From Candidatus Gastranaerophilales bacterium (GTDB taxonomy: Bacteria > Cyanobacteriota > Vampirovibrionia > Gastranaerophilales > Gastranaerophilaceae), in assembly GCA_944323685.1 (NCBI GenBank), contig CALUTJ010000022.1, positions 1 to 40,752 of the forward strand: a DNA stretch of 40,752 nucleotides, in the 5' to 3' direction. Of the stretch, positions 1 through 6,031 are shown in pieces. Both the position numbers and the translations under genes were made by a program. Each line of letters opens with the position of its first letter. Position 1 is the first letter of the stretch. The notes under the pieces are model-generated. The model worked only from the letters and a program-made list of their open reading frames with translations. It had not been told where the DNA came from and made no database searches.

Positions 1-50
1 GGCAACAGAACTTTTGAAAACTGAATAGAATAAATATGCCGATGTGATGA
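1..50 (+). repeat. Direct repeat copy 1, with tRNA-Leu 5' remnant
   Basis: The first 50 bases recur at 105-153 with about three differences. In both copies a short AT-rich leader runs into the first 13 bases of the tRNA-Leu gene. Here the tRNA sequence stops after about 13 nt (38-50) and unrelated sequence follows, so this copy is a truncated tRNA remnant. The repeat touches the window edge and may extend further left. Confidence 0.8.
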
Positions 51-86
51 CTGACCGTAGCGAAGCGGAGAAGACTTTAAATTAAA

Positions 87-102
87 ACTACCAATTCATC
101 AC
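87..102 (-). repeat. Inverted fragment of the tRNA-Leu 5' region
   Basis: The reverse complement of these 16 bases matches the tRNA acceptor/D-arm region at 147-162 except for one missing A. It sits between the two direct repeats, so the upstream flank contains both direct and inverted pieces of the tRNA gene. Confidence 0.6.
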
Positions 103-104
103 GA

Positions 105-153
105 GGCAACAGAACTTTTGAAAATTGAATAGAATTATATGCCGATGTGATGA
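105..153 (+). repeat. Direct repeat copy 2, leading into the tRNA-Leu
   Basis: This is the second copy of the 1-50 repeat, one base shorter. It reads into the intact tRNA-Leu gene, so its first 36 bases act as the immediate 5' flank of the tRNA and probably carry part of its leader or promoter. Confidence 0.75.
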
Positions 154-229
154 AATTGGTAGACGTGCTAGACTCAAAATCTTGTGTGGTTTGCGCCACG
201 TGCCGGTTCGACTCCGGCCATCGGCACCA
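141..229 (+). tRNA. tRNA-Leu (anticodon CAA)
   Basis: The sequence folds as a class II tRNA. The acceptor strand GCCGATG (141-147) pairs with CATCGGC (219-225), followed by discriminator A226 and an encoded CCA (227-229). The anticodon loop CTCAAAA (173-179) gives anticodon CAA at 175-177, decoding UUG. The anticodon stem has one T-T mismatch. A long variable arm (about 185-200) with GTGG/CCAC pairing is typical of leucine tRNAs. The T-arm is GCCGG, a 7-nt loop TTCGACT, and CCGGC. A terminator follows directly, so the gene is the last or only tRNA of its transcript. Confidence 0.95.
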
Positions 230-238
230 TTTTTTATT

Positions 239-264
239 AAAGACTCCTTTGGAGTCTTTTTTAT
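239..264 (+). terminator. Terminator after tRNA-Leu
   Basis: AAAGACTCC (239-247) and GGAGTCTTT (251-259) form a 9-bp stem with a 3-nt loop, followed by a T run. It lies 10 nt after the tRNA CCA end and is duplicated at 652-675. Confidence 0.85.
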
Positions 265-284
265 TGCCGTCGTCTCACCGGTTC

Positions 285-327
285 CCGGTTCTACCTCTCA
301 TAAAATATGACATTTAGTCATATTTTA
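285..327 (+). repeat. T-arm-like fragment plus 11-bp palindrome
   Basis: The stretch CCGGTTCTACCTCTCA (285-300) begins like the tRNA T-arm (GCCGGTTC) and recurs at 396-411; a shorter match is at 771-785. It is followed by a perfect palindrome, TAAAATATGAC (301-311) with GTCATATTTTA (317-327) around a 5-nt loop, which could form a hairpin in RNA. Confidence 0.6.
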
Positions 328-330
328 TTC

Positions 331-349
331 GGCAGAGTGGCCATCGGCA
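331..349 (+). repeat. tRNA 3'-end-like fragment, copy 1
   Basis: GGCAGAGTGGCCATCGGCA recurs exactly at 621-639. Its second half (GGCCATCGGCA) equals the 3' acceptor end of the tRNA-Leu at 216-226, so it looks like a rearranged tRNA tail. Confidence 0.65.
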
Positions 350-363
350 TTTTAAACTTTAAT

Positions 364-391
364 AAAAAACACCCTAAACGGGTGTTTTTTT
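364..391 (+). terminator. Terminator-like hairpin
   Basis: AAAAAACACCC (364-374) pairs with GGGTGTTTTTT (380-390) around a 5-nt loop, with T-rich sequence in the 3' arm. No gene obviously precedes it. It belongs to the mosaic of tRNA tails and hairpins after the tRNA. Confidence 0.7.
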
Positions 392-395
392 GGTG

Positions 396-428
396 CCGGT
401 TCTACCTCTCAAAAAACAAGACATTTAG
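396..428 (+). repeat. T-arm-like fragment, copy 2
   Basis: This segment matches the start of the 285-316 unit (CCGGTTCTACCTCTCA, then an A-rich stretch and ACATTTAG) but has lost the palindrome symmetry. The ten bases at 393-402 are identical to 200-209 of the tRNA. Confidence 0.55.
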
Positions 429-628
429 CAGCAGTATACTCACTCCTGCACTTGAAAAATATTCCACGGCGAGTCTACGCAAAATCCGTTTCTTGGATTA
501 TTGCTCTACGCCTTCAAGCCGTTCACTTTGTTTTGCCTTTGTGCAAAACAGTCGTTCTCTTTTTCGGCGTATCTTCGGCGTTCCTTCGCTGCGCTCAGTC
601 AGCCTACGCAAAATCCGCTCGGCAGAGT

Positions 629-679
629 GGCCATCGGCACCATTTTTTATTAAAGACTCCTTCGGAGTCTTTTTTATTG
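629..679 (+). repeat. Duplicate of tRNA-Leu 3' end and its terminator
   Basis: These 51 bases equal 216-266 with a single mismatch (in the terminator loop). The copy carries the tRNA acceptor 3' strand, the CCA and the downstream terminator but no tRNA body. The 413-bp spacing between the copies is what insertion or recombination at a tRNA 3' end would leave. Confidence 0.85.
652..675 (+). terminator. Duplicated tRNA terminator
   Basis: AAAGACTCC (652-660) and GGAGTCTTT (664-672) flank a TTC loop, followed by T residues. It is the second copy of the terminator at 239-264. Confidence 0.75.
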
Positions 680-736
680 CTTATATTATCTTTATACAGC
701 ACGCAGAAGCTTCGCTTCTGACTTAGCTTGCCTCTA

Positions 737-761
737 AAAAAACGATACTTAATCGTTTTTT
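737..761 (+). terminator. Terminator-like hairpin near the convergent EF-hand gene
   Basis: AAAAAACGAT (737-746) pairs with ATCGTTTTTT (752-761), with outer CTCT/AGAG extending the stem. It could serve either strand. On the minus strand it lies about 70 nt after the stop of the EF-hand gene. Confidence 0.65.
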
Positions 762-829
762 CAGAGTTCTAGGTTCTACCTCTCAAAAAACAATCAGTAG
801 GATTCGGGCTCCTGCGATTAATGAGTGTA

Positions 830-1234
830 TTAAACGCTAAAATCCAGATTTCCGCCAAGGCTCTGGTGATTGGCAATACTCGGGTGAGTGAGCGAATTTT
901 TTTGCTGTTGTATCGGGTTGCTTAATCTGTTTTTGTTATAGTCATTGTTTTGAGCAAGCATGCCGGATGATTCTGTATAGGCACCTTCTATTTTTGTTGC
1001 CTGCTTTTTAAAGGCTTTAAAAACAGAGGGGAATCGGATACCGAAAGATAAAAATTCTGAAGCACTTATTAAACCGTCTTTGTCTTTGTCAATTTTATTA
1101 AAATCTTCTATCTCGATGCCGTATTTATCGCAATCATCACTGCTGATTGTGATTTTTTGGAGTTTATCAGTATTAAAACCCTGCACATAATTTGTTGTTG
1201 GAATATTATAAATTCCGCTAATAGTTAACGCCAT
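830..1234 (-). CDS. Small single EF-hand calcium-binding-type protein
   Basis: The 134-residue protein contains one canonical EF-hand loop, DKDKDGLISASE at residues 49-60, with Asp49, Asp51, Asp53, Gly54, Ile56 and Glu60 in the expected calcium-coordination positions. The rest is polar and unrecognised: residues 84-134 are rich in Asn, Gln and Ser and probably unstructured. I see no signal peptide or membrane segment. The start is supported by an upstream GGAAAGGTAG. The same leader motif precedes the hypothetical gene at 12139-12801. The gene stands alone, divergent from leuD. Calcium binding is inferred from the loop; a single EF-hand often pairs with another copy or binds weakly. The cellular role is unknown. 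Confidence 0.75.
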   Translation of the reverse strand: MALTISGIYNIPTTNYVQGFNTDKLQKITISSDDCDKYGIEIEDFNKIDKDKDGLISASEFLSFGIRFPSVFKAFKKQATKIEGAYTESSGMLAQNNDYNKNRLSNPIQQQKNSLTHPSIANHQSLGGNLDFSV

Positions 1235-1401
1235 AATCTACCTTTCCTTACATATATAAAGTTTTTTTGAAAAGGTAAATTGCCTGTAAAAATTTTTTAT
1301 TTACATTATTTTATATAAATAATGAATTTGATTAGATTTCAAATTCAACATATTATGATTGCTCTCTTAAAACGTATTTCCGCATTACATAAACAAAAAT
1401 T

Positions 1402-1430
1402 TTGCCACTCTTTAACCTGAATGTTATAAT
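1402..1430 (+). promoter_or_regulatory. Sigma70-type promoter for leuD
   Basis: TTGCCA (1402-1407) and TATAAT (1425-1430) are separated by 17 bp, matching the consensus at 11 of 12 positions. Transcription would start near 1437, giving a ~36-nt leader before the leuD ATG. Confidence 0.8.
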
Positions 1431-1472
1431 CTCTAATGTAATATATATTTAAATTTAAGTGGAGCAAAAATT

Positions 1473-1973
1473 ATGGAATACAAAGGCAAGGCATTTAAAT
1501 TCGGTGATAATATTTCAACAGACCACATTGCACCGGGAAGGCTCTTTCACCTGCGCTCTGACTTAAATGAATTTGCAAAACATGTGCTGGAAGATGCTGA
1601 CGAGACTTTTGCTTCAAGAATGAAAAAAGGTGATTTTGTTGTTGCTGGTAACAACTTCGGTTTGGGTTCTTCAAGAGAACATGCCCCGCAGATTATAAAA
1701 ATAGCAGGCGTGTCAGCAGTACTTGCAAAATCTTTTGCCAGAATTTTTTACAGAAATGCCATAAATATCGGTCTTTTACTAATCGAGTGTGATACAGATC
1801 AAATTGATGCCGGTGATGAACTTGAAATAGATTTGAAATCAGGTGTTGTTAAAAATCTTACGCAAAATAAGGAAATTAAATTTGCACCCTTGCCTGATGT
1901 AATGATAAAACTCTTGCACGACGGCGGATTGATCGAACATCTTAAAAAGCACGGCGATTTTGACCTTGTATAA
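1473..1973 (+). CDS. leuD: 3-isopropylmalate dehydratase small subunit (LeuD family)
   Basis: The 166-aa protein is a swivel-domain subunit of the aconitase superfamily, normally joined to LeuC, which holds the 4Fe-4S cluster, to isomerise 2- to 3-isopropylmalate in leucine synthesis. Visible signatures are DNISTDHIAPGR (12-23), GNNFGLGSSREHAP (59-72) and KSFARIFYRNAINIG (86-100). The length suits the short archaeal/bacterial LeuD type; homoaconitase or 2,3-dimethylmalate dehydratase small subunits look alike and cannot be excluded. GGAG lies 8 nt before the ATG. No leuC, leuA or leuB gene lies in the window, so the large subunit must be elsewhere. The next gene starts 27 nt downstream and probably shares the transcript. 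Confidence 0.88.
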   Translation: MEYKGKAFKFGDNISTDHIAPGRLFHLRSDLNEFAKHVLEDADETFASRMKKGDFVVAGNNFGLGSSREHAPQIIKIAGVSAVLAKSFARIFYRNAINIGLLLIECDTDQIDAGDELEIDLKSGVVKNLTQNKEIKFAPLPDVMIKLLHDGGLIEHLKKHGDFDLV

Positions 1974-2000
1974 ATGTTATACAAAAAATATGGAGTGTAT

Positions 2001-2270
2001 ATGCGAAACGAAGCTGTTAATTTAAATTTTAAAGCACTGAATTTTAAGCTTAAACCTGAAACGCTGGAAAATATTTCTAAATCAACAAAACTGACCCAAA
2101 AAGAGCTTTTAAACGAATCTCTGGAGGACTTGTTTGTAAAAGCTAAACAAAGAGGCAGTTTAAAAAAACAGAATACCGTAAAAAAATATTTTTCGATTTT
2201 TTATAAAAAGTTCGGCGAAAAATTCGGACTTCTTGAAAAACAGCGTTCGTTTTATACGCATGTTGATTAG
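2001..2270 (+). CDS. Small basic hypothetical protein downstream of leuD
   Basis: I do not recognise this 89-residue protein. It is lysine-rich, with a short beta-like stretch near residues 7-16 followed by a helical segment (LTQKELLNESLEDLF) that could belong to a small helix-turn-helix or ribbon-helix-helix fold; this is only a guess. The start at 2001 is preferred because GGAG lies 5 nt upstream. An in-frame ATG at 1974 directly abuts the leuD stop but has no ribosome binding site of its own. It is co-directional with leuD, 27 nt after it, and probably co-transcribed. No terminator was seen after it. Confidence 0.6.
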   Translation: MRNEAVNLNFKALNFKLKPETLENISKSTKLTQKELLNESLEDLFVKAKQRGSLKKQNTVKKYFSIFYKKFGEKFGLLEKQRSFYTHVD

Positions 2271-2410
2271 AAAAATAATATGTTCTCATATCATTTTTAT
2301 GTGTAAGCATCAGTAATATGCGCTAAATTACAGATTTTGCGCACTTATATTGTCGTTTTGCACACTGTGAACTAATAGTATTTTTTAAAATTAAGTTTTA
2401 CAATGCGAGG

Positions 2411-3262
2411 CTATATCACTTTAGCGCTTTTACGCTTTTGCATAAACTTACGTCCGTCAGCTTTAAAAACAAGCCGCGGAAATTTGTTTTTGTATTCTTC
2501 CAACCCGCTGCGTGTCAAATATACCAGATGTATCGGCATAATTTTTACTTTCTCTTTTTCCGGCATCGGGAGAATATCCTTACATTCATTTGCATAATAC
2601 TTTAACATATTGTTTGCAAAATCAGCCTTGCCAAGCCACGGGTCGATGATGATCGTTTTATTATTGATTAATTGTTCCACACGGGAGTCATCAAGGTTAA
2701 AGATGCAGGCTGCATGATAAGATTTTATTTTGTTTATTGAGTCGGTCGGCTCATAAAACAGACAGCTTGAAGCGTTTTTAAAACCGTTAAGTTTCATGAC
2801 AAGTTCCGCCATAACTGCATTTTCCTGACAGTTTCCCATTTTTTTTATGCTCAAAAGATTAACTGTTCTTTCAAGCTCGGTTGTATTTTTATTATTCTGC
2901 CTTCCTTGTGCTACAACTTCTATGTTTTTTGCAATTACCTCAAAGGTATTGTCTTTTTTTTCTTTGTTTTTTGTTATTCTAAAAAATTGTTTAATTTTCT
3001 CTAAAAATCCGTTTTTTTCAACGGTTGAATGCTGTTTTACAAAAGAGTAAATATCCTCGATATCTTTTAATATAAGGTTGGCATTTTTAGGGTCTGTTTT
3101 TTTTATGTAGTGTTCAAACAAAGGTTTAAATTTAGTGGGTGAAATATGGGGAAATGTTGTATTTATTGCGCGGCAAACCCACTGCGCATCACGAATCTGC
3201 GCTGTTCTTGAAGCAAAATTAGGCGAATTTTTTTTATCATAAACAGAACTAAAAACTTTCAT
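2411..3262 (-). CDS. Putative Cys-His-Asp (papain/transglutaminase-like) protein
   Basis: The 283-aa protein has an ordered trio of motifs resembling a cysteine-hydrolase or transglutaminase-like triad: GNCQENA with Cys145, SYHAACIF with His183, and IIIDPWLG with Asp207. In that fold the Cys starts a helix and His and Asp sit on following strands, which suits the spacing. The N-terminal 130 residues are charged and helical. Residues 13-20 contain NFASRT, a short motif that has echoes in other hypotheticals here. No signal peptide or membrane helix is evident, and the ribosome binding site is weak. The gene stands alone between convergent and co-directional neighbours. Catalysis is inferred from the motifs; a peptidase, deamidase or transglutaminase activity is equally possible. 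Confidence 0.6.
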   Translation of the reverse strand: MKVFSSVYDKKNSPNFASRTAQIRDAQWVCRAINTTFPHISPTKFKPLFEHYIKKTDPKNANLILKDIEDIYSFVKQHSTVEKNGFLEKIKQFFRITKNKEKKDNTFEVIAKNIEVVAQGRQNNKNTTELERTVNLLSIKKMGNCQENAVMAELVMKLNGFKNASSCLFYEPTDSINKIKSYHAACIFNLDDSRVEQLINNKTIIIDPWLGKADFANNMLKYYANECKDILPMPEKEKVKIMPIHLVYLTRSGLEEYKNKFPRLVFKADGRKFMQKRKSAKVI

Positions 3263-3318
3263 ATAAAATTTAATGCACGTAAAAATAAAAGTTGCTCACA
3301 GGAAGTTTAAAACTACAG

Positions 3319-4782
3319 TTATACTCTGTCATAAATTTCCGTTGTGTATCCGTTTGCTATTTCTTCTCTGGCAACAACTTTTACGGAAGGCATAAGTCTT
3401 GATAAAACAACGCTTGTAACCTGACGAATTTCCATAGGCACAATTACGACTATCTCATCGGCGTTTATGTTGTGTTTGTCAATAATTTTGTATATGTTGT
3501 TCACAACGGTTTGCATTTTTGTGTTGTCGATTCTTATAACAGTATTTTTGCCGGAAACTTTTGAAGAAAGATACTTAACAGTTTCTTCGGCAAGTTCAAA
3601 TGCCTGAATAACATTGTTTTCGTTTGCAATGCTTTTTGATATCTGGCGTGACAGCGAATGTCTTACGCGGCTTAACAAATCTTCCTTTGTTTCTTCATCT
3701 GCAAAATCATTTATTTTTTCAAAGATATAGACAATATCTTTTATTGCAACGCGTTCTTTAATCAGACTTGTTAAAATATACTTAAGCTCAGCTATTGAAA
3801 CAAAGTCGGGTATAATATTTTCAATAAGGTAAAGGTTGTTTTCGCTTACGATTTCTATGTAATTATTGATGTCGTTGTAGTCAAAAATTTCTTCGACATT
3901 TTTTATGCAGACGTATTCTAAAATACGGGCGATGACTTCTTCCGGTTTGTAGCCCTGAACCCAGAAATCTTTTGTTTTTTCTTCGCTTATCCACAGAACC
4001 TGTTTGCCTGTAATCGGGTCTGTATCTTTAATCATGTCCTTAGCGATTTTTTCGAGTTTTAAGTCGTCTTTAAAAAACATTTTGTAACCGCAAAATACCA
4101 TGCCTTTTGCGGCACAGACTCCTCGTACGTCAATTTCAAACTCGTTGGCTTGCAATGATTCGTCGTTTTCAAACTTGATTTTAGGGATAATATAGCCCAA
4201 TTCTTCTGCCAGATTCTGGCGAACTTTCACGGTTTGCGCAACAAGGCTTGCATCGGAATCCGGATTAACAAGCTCAAGATTTTCTTCGCTGAGTTTGATT
4301 TTTATCTTATCTTCTCCGATTTTATCCAGCATAATCTCGGGCGAAATTGTTTTTTGAAGCTGTTTTTTTAACTCTTTAAGCTCCTCGATGTTTTTAAACA
4401 TCTCGTTATTGAGCTCCTGTCTTTGGGTTTCTGTTGTTTCGTCAATCAAAGATTTTATGCTGTTTATTTTTTTTCTTTTATCTTTTATTTTTGCCTGAAT
4501 ATCAACGCATTTTTCAAATGGTTCATTTTGTGCGGAGATAATTTTTTGCATTCTGTTTTGATAGCCGAACTCAATATCGTCATCATCTTCGTTTGTATCC
4601 GGTTCAACCTCGACTTCTTTAACAAAAATGCAATTAAAGTTAAAGCCGTCATCAGCTTCGGCTTCGTGCATTGTATAAAGCTCCCAGCCCTGAGCCGACA
4701 TCTCGTTAAGCAGAGATTCCATTTTTAACGTATCGTCACTGGGGACTGATTTTATACAGTATTGCATTCTTGTTGATTTCAT
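3319..4782 (-). CDS. Soluble FlhA/SctV C-terminal-domain-like protein with DUF4177-like N-terminus
   Basis: The 487 residues begin with a compact 55-residue domain (WELYTMHE, NCIFVKE) resembling DUF4177, then an acidic linker and a lysine/glutamate coiled segment (90-145). From about residue 185 it follows the cytosolic domain of FlhA/SctV (FHIPEP family): VRQNLAEELGYIIPKIKF (187-204), DPITGKQVLWIS (255-266), GYKPEEVIARILE (277-289), LKYILTSLIKERVAIKDIV (333-351), VRHSLSRQI (373-381) and a C-terminal MPSVKVVAREEIA (464-476). The ~330-residue membrane export gate that defines true FlhA is absent; no hydrophobic helix is present. It follows the ricT gene by 22 nt and is probably co-transcribed. 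In FlhA this domain docks export chaperones; a scaffold role here is inference. Confidence 0.7.
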   Translation of the reverse strand: MKSTRMQYCIKSVPSDDTLKMESLLNEMSAQGWELYTMHEAEADDGFNFNCIFVKEVEVEPDTNEDDDDIEFGYQNRMQKIISAQNEPFEKCVDIQAKIKDKRKKINSIKSLIDETTETQRQELNNEMFKNIEELKELKKQLQKTISPEIMLDKIGEDKIKIKLSEENLELVNPDSDASLVAQTVKVRQNLAEELGYIIPKIKFENDESLQANEFEIDVRGVCAAKGMVFCGYKMFFKDDLKLEKIAKDMIKDTDPITGKQVLWISEEKTKDFWVQGYKPEEVIARILEYVCIKNVEEIFDYNDINNYIEIVSENNLYLIENIIPDFVSIAELKYILTSLIKERVAIKDIVYIFEKINDFADEETKEDLLSRVRHSLSRQISKSIANENNVIQAFELAEETVKYLSSKVSGKNTVIRIDNTKMQTVVNNIYKIIDKHNINADEIVVIVPMEIRQVTSVVLSRLMPSVKVVAREEIANGYTTEIYDRV

Positions 4783-4804
4783 AGTTTTTTCCCGCTGTTA
4801 TGTG

Positions 4805-5734
4805 TTAAACGTTTCCGGTTGAGCTGTTTCTGTCGTCTTCAAGCTGTCTTATATCGACATTGTAGTCGGATTGTTCCTGATAAATAGAACCTGTATCTTG
4901 AATATCGATATCAATGTTGATATCGCCGTCAACCATTTCAATATCTTCTTTTTTGTAATTTTTGATTTTTCCGTCTTCGGTTTTAACGGAAATTTCGTTG
5001 CATAAAAAGTGCAGCGAACATACTCTGCCAAGACCATCGGGTGTCATTACACCGCTGCCTATTGGCGGCATGTCTTTAGCTGCATCGATATAATTTTTGT
5101 ATTCGTAATTTAAGCAGCATAAAAGTCTTCCGCAGGTGCCTGAAATTTTTCCGGGTGTAATCGGCATACCCTGATCTTTTGCCAGTTTTATGTTTATGGA
5201 ATCAAATTTTCTTAAAAACGAACAGCAGCAAAACGGACGACCGCAAAGCCCGTTGCCTTCCATAATAGAGGTTTCGTCCCTGACGCCGATGTGGCGAAGG
5301 TCTATTCTAACTCTTTTAAAGGCTTGTGTAAGGTCTTTTAAAAGTGCTCTAAAGTCTACTCTTTCCGGTGCTGTATAGTAAAAAGTGATTTTTCTTCTGT
5401 CGAAAGTATATTTTGCCTGAACAAGATTCATGCAAAGATTGTGCTGGGCAACAAGCTCTTTGCAGATTTTAAAAGCTTCTTCCTGTGCGATTTCTATTTC
5501 ATCAAGGGTTTGCATGTCCTGTTTGCCCATAACCCTGATAAGTGGCACCGGCTCAGGCATTTTCTTTTCCCATGCTTTGGCAATCATCGGATTAACAACA
5601 AAAACCTTGGCTACTTCCTCGCCTTTTTCAGTCCGGACAAGTACAAGCTGCCCGTGTTCAACGTGTGCACTTTCTGCCACTTGCAGTGGATGGAAAGTAT
5701 TTTTTATTAAATTAACTGCGTATTTTATCATCAT
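4805..5734 (-). CDS. ricT: RicT/YaaT-family PSP1-domain protein
   Basis: The 309-aa protein is a PSP1 C-terminal domain protein of the RicT (YaaT) family. In Bacillus, RicT joins RicA and RicF in an Fe-S complex that affects RNase Y-dependent mRNA processing and phosphorelay signalling. Family hallmarks are the two cysteine blocks CGRPFCCC (164-171) and CGRLLCC (201-207), and the stretch DLRHIGVRDE (145-154). The acidic tail (270-309) is poorly conserved. No ricA or ricF lies nearby. The start is ambiguous: ATG codons at 5734 and 5731 follow AGGA, and the second has better spacing. The FlhA_C-like gene follows 22 nt after the stop, so the two probably form an operon. Confidence 0.88.
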   Translation of the reverse strand: MMIKYAVNLIKNTFHPLQVAESAHVEHGQLVLVRTEKGEEVAKVFVVNPMIAKAWEKKMPEPVPLIRVMGKQDMQTLDEIEIAQEEAFKICKELVAQHNLCMNLVQAKYTFDRRKITFYYTAPERVDFRALLKDLTQAFKRVRIDLRHIGVRDETSIMEGNGLCGRPFCCCSFLRKFDSINIKLAKDQGMPITPGKISGTCGRLLCCLNYEYKNYIDAAKDMPPIGSGVMTPDGLGRVCSLHFLCNEISVKTEDGKIKNYKKEDIEMVDGDINIDIDIQDTGSIYQEQSDYNVDIRQLEDDRNSSTGNV

Positions 5735-5756
5735 CTTATCCTATAACACTTATAGT

Positions 5757-5765
5757 ATTTTAGCA
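5757..5765 (-). promoter_or_regulatory. Possible extended -10 promoter for ricT
   Basis: On the minus strand TGCTAAAAT forms a TGn-extended -10 element about 22 nt before the ricT start. No good -35 was found at the right spacing, so this is tentative. Confidence 0.35.
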
Positions 5766-5795
5766 TAAAATTTGACGTGTTTTGCTATTGTAAAC

Positions 5796-5833
5796 AAAAA
5801 GGATTCTTTTCTGTTTCAAAGAATCCTTTTGTT
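5796..5833 (-). terminator. Terminator downstream of clpB
   Basis: GGATTCTTT (5801-5809) and AAAGAATCC (5818-5826) form a 9-bp stem extended by A/T pairs, with a T-rich tail on the minus strand. It lies about 200 nt after the clpB stop, so repeat copy A would be inside the clpB 3' untranslated region. It could also end plus-strand transcripts. Confidence 0.75.
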
Positions 5834-5838
5834 TATAA

Positions 5839-6013
5839 TAATCTAGTGTCGCAGTTGCCGCCTCGAGCCTTCGAGCTGTCACTGCTCACCTTTGCCTTCT
5901 TTTTCGGCTGAACTGTGGTGAAGCCTGAAAAATGGCTTCACTATGTGAACAAGGTGACACTCCAAAAATTCGTTCACGTCGCTTTGCTCCTTATCACGAA
6001 TTTTTCTCGGACA
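5839..6013 (+). repeat. 175-bp dispersed structured repeat, copy A
   Basis: This is one of five copies of an intergenic element running from TAATCTAGTGTCGCAG to CTCGGACA. It contains a hairpin GTGAAGCC/GGCTTCAC and a longer one, AAAAATTCGT with ACGAATTTTT, around a ~22-nt loop. The ends TGTCGCAG (left) and TGTCCGAG (right, reverse complement) are similar, like short imperfect terminal inverted repeats. This copy lies between the clpB stop and its terminator, oriented opposite to clpB. Confidence 0.9.
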
Positions 6014-6031
6014 TATTAATACGACCGGTAT

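Larger units (their letters stand above)
230..829. other. Gene-free mosaic between tRNA-Leu and the EF-hand gene
   Basis: This 600-bp stretch has no credible coding sequence; its frames translate to low-complexity or repeat-derived peptides without ribosome binding sites. It holds the fragments and terminators listed separately. It also holds two copies of a CTACGCAAAATCCG word, near 475-488 and 604-617. Confidence 0.7.

Noticed and set aside
307-726. Frames in the tRNA-proximal mosaic
   Set aside because: They translate tRNA fragments and terminators; no start signals or protein-like composition.
3319-4782. Calling the gene flhA
   Set aside because: The membrane export domain is absent and no other flagellar or type III gene is near, so the name would mislead.
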